Shown here piece by piece: positions 61,199-64,000 of a stretch of DNA of 64,000 bases. The first letter of the stretch is position 1, and the number at the start of each line of letters is the position of its first letter. Below the pieces are notes generated by a model. That model worked only from the letters and a program-made list of their open reading frames with translations. It did no database searches and had not been told where the DNA came from. Position numbers and translations under genes: made by a program. The DNA lies in the NCBI RefSeq assembly GCF_000701905.1, contig NZ_KL370832.1, positions 223,357 through 287,356 of the forward strand, in the 5' to 3' direction. The DNA comes from Proteiniclasticum ruminis DSM 24773. Its GTDB lineage: Bacteria > Bacillota > Clostridia > Clostridiales > Clostridiaceae.

Positions 61199-62532
61199 GC
61201 TTTCTTGAAAATATCTACTTGGCAGGGGTCATAGGAGAAGGTGGAGCGGGGTTTCCTGCCCACATCAAATATGCGGCTTCTCCCAAGTATCTTCTCATCA
61301 ACGGTGCTGAATGTGAACCTCTGCTCTATACGGATAAGTTTCAGATGGAAAACTATTATAAAGAAATGCTCGCGGCCATTCAGGCGGCGAAGGTTTTCCT
61401 GAAAGCGGAGCGCGCGGTGCTGGCCACGAAAAAAAGATATGAGGATCTCATCGGACTTTTTCAGCAGGAAATCAAGGACAAAAACTATGACATTGAAATT
61501 TTCTCCATGGAGAACTTCTATCCTGCAGGGGATGAGCAGATCACCATCTACGAGGCCTTTCAGAAAGCAGTGCCTGCAGGAGGGATTCCGCTTCATGTGG
61601 ACATTGTCGTCTCCAACATCGCCACCATGAAAAGTATCTATGATGCCCAGAATGGCATTCCTGTGACGGATAAATACCTGACAGTCACGGGTGAAGTGAG
61701 AGAACCGAAGGTCCTGAAAGTGCCTGTGGGCATGACCCTTTCAGAAGTCATTGAAAGAGCCGGAGGCAGCACCCTGAAGGAGTATATGATTCTCACGGGT
61801 GGCCCCATGATGGGAAAATTCGTGACCCAGGAAGAGGCCAAAGATGTGGTGGTCAGAAAAACCACAGGAGGGATTCTCATCGTGCCGAAGCATCATGCTC
61901 TGGTGCAAAGAGGAACCAAGTCTCTCACCGCCATCAAAAATGAAACCAGGGCAGCCTGTATCCAGTGCAGTTTCTGCACCCAGTACTGCCCGAGATATCT
62001 CATCGGTCATCCGCTGCATCCCCATAAGATCATGCGTGCCTTTGGCATCCATGATGTGTATGATGAGCGGTTTGCGGAGGCTCTTCTCTGCTGCGAGTGC
62101 GGCATATGCGAGCTCTTTGCCTGCCCCATGAATATCTCTCCAAGAATCGTCAATGTGTTCCTGAAACAGGAACTGAGAAAAAACGGCATCCGGATGAGCT
62201 TTGAAACAGGTCCGGTGCAGCCGGAAAGAGAAAACCGTTACGTTCCAGTGGACAGGCTGCTTTCAAGACTGGATATCAGAAAATATTATGATCTTGGAAA
62301 ACCTACCTATATGGAAATTGAAACGGATCAAGTGAGAATCCCACTGGGCCAGTATATCGGGAAACCTGCTGTGCCTTGTGTGAAAGTAGGGGACTTTGTG
62401 GAGAAAGGCGCACTCATCGGAGATCTTCCAATGACAGATCTTGGATCCAGAGTGCATGCATCCATCACCGGCAGAGTCACCGCAGTGGACGACGCCATCA
62501 CGATTGTGCGGGAAAGGAGGGAAAATGCATGA
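61195..62532 (+). CDS. PduS-like corrin/flavin-type electron-transfer protein (RnfC family)
   Basis: The 445-residue protein has GVIGEGGAGFPAHIKY and NGAECEPLLYTDK, then an SLBB domain (KVPVGMTLSEVIERAGG, TGGPMMGK). Two iron-sulfur clusters follow (CIQCSFCTQYCPRYLIGHPLHP; CCECGICELFACPMN) and a C-terminal biotinyl-like domain. PduS in propanediol microcompartments reduces B12. Its TTG start overlaps the eutN stop by four bases. With the next PduT-like shell protein it gives an electron path into the shell. Confidence 0.9.
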   Translation: MSFLENIYLAGVIGEGGAGFPAHIKYAASPKYLLINGAECEPLLYTDKFQMENYYKEMLAAIQAAKVFLKAERAVLATKKRYEDLIGLFQQEIKDKNYDIEIFSMENFYPAGDEQITIYEAFQKAVPAGGIPLHVDIVVSNIATMKSIYDAQNGIPVTDKYLTVTGEVREPKVLKVPVGMTLSEVIERAGGSTLKEYMILTGGPMMGKFVTQEEAKDVVVRKTTGGILIVPKHHALVQRGTKSLTAIKNETRAACIQCSFCTQYCPRYLIGHPLHPHKIMRAFGIHDVYDERFAEALLCCECGICELFACPMNISPRIVNVFLKQELRKNGIRMSFETGPVQPERENRYVPVDRLLSRLDIRKYYDLGKPTYMEIETDQVRIPLGQYIGKPAVPCVKVGDFVEKGALIGDLPMTDLGSRVHASITGRVTAVDDAITIVRERRENA

Positions 62533-63074
62533 AAACAATCGGTATGCTGGAGTTCACCAGCATCTGCAGAGGCATTGAAGCTTGCGACGCCATGGTAAAA
62601 GCGGGAGACGTTACACTCATCACCGCAAAGACAGCCTGTCCGGGAAAATACATGATTCTTGTCACAGGGGACGTGGGCGCAGTGAAATCTGCCGTGGAAG
62701 CGGGAGAGGCAGTGGGAAAACAGTATGTGGTGGACCGTCTGGTTCTAGCCAATGCTCATCCACAGACCATCCGCAGCGTTCAAGGCTTTCAGGATGTAGA
62801 GTTTTTTGATGCCCTTGGTGTCATGGAGTTTTATTCCCTCACCAGCGCAGTGTCCGCGGCGGATGCTGCTGTAAAATCAGGTCTTGTCCAGCTCATAGAA
62901 ATACGGCTGGGTATGGCCATCGGCGGTAAAGCTTTTGTGACCTTGACAGGAGATGTGGGGTCTGTGAAAGCTGCCATTGAGGCAGGGAAGCGTATCTCTG
63001 CCAAAGAAGGGCTTCTTCTGGAGTCTGTGGTGATTCCATCACCGACCAAAGAGCTCTATGATGCATTACTGTAA
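62529..63074 (+). CDS. PduT-like tandem-BMC shell protein with iron-sulfur pore cysteine
   Basis: The 181-residue protein has two BMC domains (IGMLEFTSICRGIEACDAMVKAGDVTL, LVTGDVGAVKSAVEAG; then GVMEFYSLTSAVSAADAAVKSG and LTGDVGSVKAAIEAG). PduT trimers hold a 4Fe-4S cluster at the pore through one cysteine per subunit near residue 38; here Cys37 in AKTACPGKYM fits. ATG 62529 overlaps the PduS-like stop (ATGA). Together they would move electrons between outside and inside of the shell. Confidence 0.88.
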   Translation: MKTIGMLEFTSICRGIEACDAMVKAGDVTLITAKTACPGKYMILVTGDVGAVKSAVEAGEAVGKQYVVDRLVLANAHPQTIRSVQGFQDVEFFDALGVMEFYSLTSAVSAADAAVKSGLVQLIEIRLGMAIGGKAFVTLTGDVGSVKAAIEAGKRISAKEGLLLESVVIPSPTKELYDALL

Positions 63075-63093
63075 GAGACTAGGAGGGTACACC

Positions 63094-63387
63094 ATGAAAA
63101 AATGTCTCGTTACAAAGGAAAATCTGAGAACACTTCTGACACCGGATGAAAAGTGCTTCGTGGCTGCAAAGGGGACCATTCTGACTCCTGGAGCCATGGA
63201 TTATCTGAGAGAAAAGCAGATCCGCATTGTCTATGGAGAAGAAGTGTCCGTCGAAAAAAAGGAGGAATGTCCCTGCGTGAAGGAAGAGGATCTTGCCCTT
63301 CGTATTGAGCGGATTCTCACGAAGGAATTTTCAGTCACAGACCCGGCACTTGCAGAAAAAATCGCTGTGATACTACGTAACAAATAG
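63094..63387 (+). CDS. Small eut protein resembling the EutQ N-terminal module
   Basis: The 97-residue protein has residues 1-48 (LVTKENLRTLLTPDEKCFVAAKGTILTPGAMDYLREKQIRIVYGEE) like the start of EutQ and EutT, with the ITPxAxxxLxExxI block, then a cysteine-containing hinge (ECPC) and a helical tail (DLALRIERILTKEF) resembling an encapsulation helix. The EutQ cupin is missing. ATG 63094 follows CTAGGAGGGTACACC. It may be an adaptor or a split EutQ; function unknown. Confidence 0.65.
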   Translation: MKKCLVTKENLRTLLTPDEKCFVAAKGTILTPGAMDYLREKQIRIVYGEEVSVEKKEECPCVKEEDLALRIERILTKEFSVTDPALAEKIAVILRNK

Positions 63388-63398
63388 GGGGGATAAAA

Positions 63399-64000
63399 AT
63401 GAATATCAGTACCATTATTATTTACATCATGGTGGTCTTCATGGCACTGGGTGCTTTAGACAAGATCATCGGCAACAAATTCGGACTTGGTGAGAAATTT
63501 GATGAAGGTATCATGGCCATGGGTACTCTGGCCGTTGCCATGGTGGGTGTGGTTTCCATCGCACCTGTTCTGGCTAAAATTCTCGGGCCCATCATCGAAC
63601 CTGTCTACACCTTCCTTGGTGCAGACCCTGCCATGTTCGCCACCACTCTTCTTGCCAATGATATGGGCGGATATCCTCTGGCCATGGAGCTGGCAAAAAC
63701 CCAGGAAGCAGGACTTTTTGCTGGACTTATTGTAGGCGCAATGATGGGACCTACCATCGTATTTACCATTCCTGTAGCTCTGGGCATCATTAAAAAAGAA
63801 GACCATCCTTATCTTGCCAAAGGTATCCTAGCCGGTATCATCACCATTCCTATTGGATCCTTCGTTGGTGGACTTGTAGCTGGATTCAGTCTTGGTATGG
63901 TTGTTGCAAATCTTGTACCAATTATTATTGTAGCAGCACTCATTGCGGTGGGGCTCTGGAAAATGCCCAATAAGATGATCAGCGGCTTCAACCGTTTTGG
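63399..64000 (+). CDS. eutH: Ethanolamine transporter EutH, 3' end outside window
   Basis: The first ~200 residues of EutH are visible: MNISTIIIYIMVVFMALGALDK, GEKFDEGIMAMGTLAVAMVG, ADPAMFATTLLANDMGGYPLAMELA and GMMxGPTIVFTIPVALGII-like blocks, with multiple membrane helices. EutH imports ethanolamine when external levels are low. The ATG at 63399 follows TAGGGGGGATAAAA. The frame runs past the right edge without a stop; the family is ~360-410 residues. Confidence 0.95.
   Translation, partial: MNISTIIIYIMVVFMALGALDKIIGNKFGLGEKFDEGIMAMGTLAVAMVGVVSIAPVLAKILGPIIEPVYTFLGADPAMFATTLLANDMGGYPLAMELAKTQEAGLFAGLIVGAMMGPTIVFTIPVALGIIKKEDHPYLAKGILAGIITIPIGSFVGGLVAGFSLGMVVANLVPIIIVAALIAVGLWKMPNKMISGFNRF

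Overview
The window comes from a low-to-mid GC Gram-positive anaerobe, most likely class Clostridia (Bacillota). The reasons are strong AGGAGG ribosome-binding sites with frequent GTG/TTG starts, many U-tailed hairpin terminators, and Firmicutes-type families: an EutVW-controlled ethanolamine locus, a CpsB/CpsD phosphatase-kinase pair, PadR-DUF2812, DUF4256, DUF5661 and DUF7000. I cannot name the genus from sequence alone.

Layout. 1-2.5 kb: end of a hexuronate pathway (uxaB partial, uxaA). 2.6-13.6 kb: ordinary chromosome with small membrane proteins, a ROK sugar kinase and LacI regulator, a tyrosine kinase/phosphatase pair (CpsD/CpsB type), a second LacI regulator, cutC, a transaldolase, a SixA-like phosphatase, a TauE-type exporter and RlmD. 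13.6-27.2 kb: a visibly AT-richer accessory island. It starts with wreckage of a type I restriction system (hsdM end, frameshifted hsdS). It then carries a Mef(A)/Msr(D)-type macrolide pair with both regulatory leader peptides, small stand-alone genes (DinB, nitroreductase, GrpB), a Vat-like streptogramin A acetyltransferase, a Lnu-like lincosamide nucleotidyltransferase, an AraC-GyrI regulator, an NTF2-like protein, a flavodoxin, a truncated insertion sequence and a Fic module. 27.2-49.3 kb: chromosome again, with a PadR-DUF2812 operon and two matching operator dyads, a CDF transporter, endonuclease IV, peptidase, SDR and GNAT genes, a decayed Mrp-type ATPase pseudogene, a nucleoside hydrolase, a small envelope operon, a periplasmic-sensing diguanylate cyclase, and a lipoprotein with three candidate flavinylation motifs built from a 215-residue tandem duplication.

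49.5-64 kb: a long ethanolamine-utilization microcompartment operon on the + strand, running off the right edge: eutS, P, V, W, A, B, C, L, an EutK-like shell protein, eutE, eutM, eutT, an uncharacterised eut protein, eutN, PduS-like and PduT-like redox proteins, an EutQ-N-like small protein and eutH. Two RNA elements, before eutS and before eutA, each contain paired hairpins with six-base loops having A at position 1 and G at position 4. In each, the second hairpin overlaps the 5' arm of an intrinsic terminator. This is the expected target for the ANTAR protein EutV, phosphorylated by EutW on sensing ethanolamine. EutBC (B12-dependent lyase, reactivated by EutA, cofactor supplied by EutT) makes acetaldehyde inside the shell, and EutE converts it to acetyl-CoA. 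No phosphotransacetylase or alcohol dehydrogenase gene of the pathway is visible before the edge.

No rRNA, tRNA, CRISPR array, integrase or replication origin was seen. No wholly new system could be established. The most unusual items are the duplicated flavin lipoprotein, the EutK-like protein with a putative nucleic-acid-binding tail, the recurring EutQ/EutT N-terminal module, and the multi-resistance island with conserved leader peptides.
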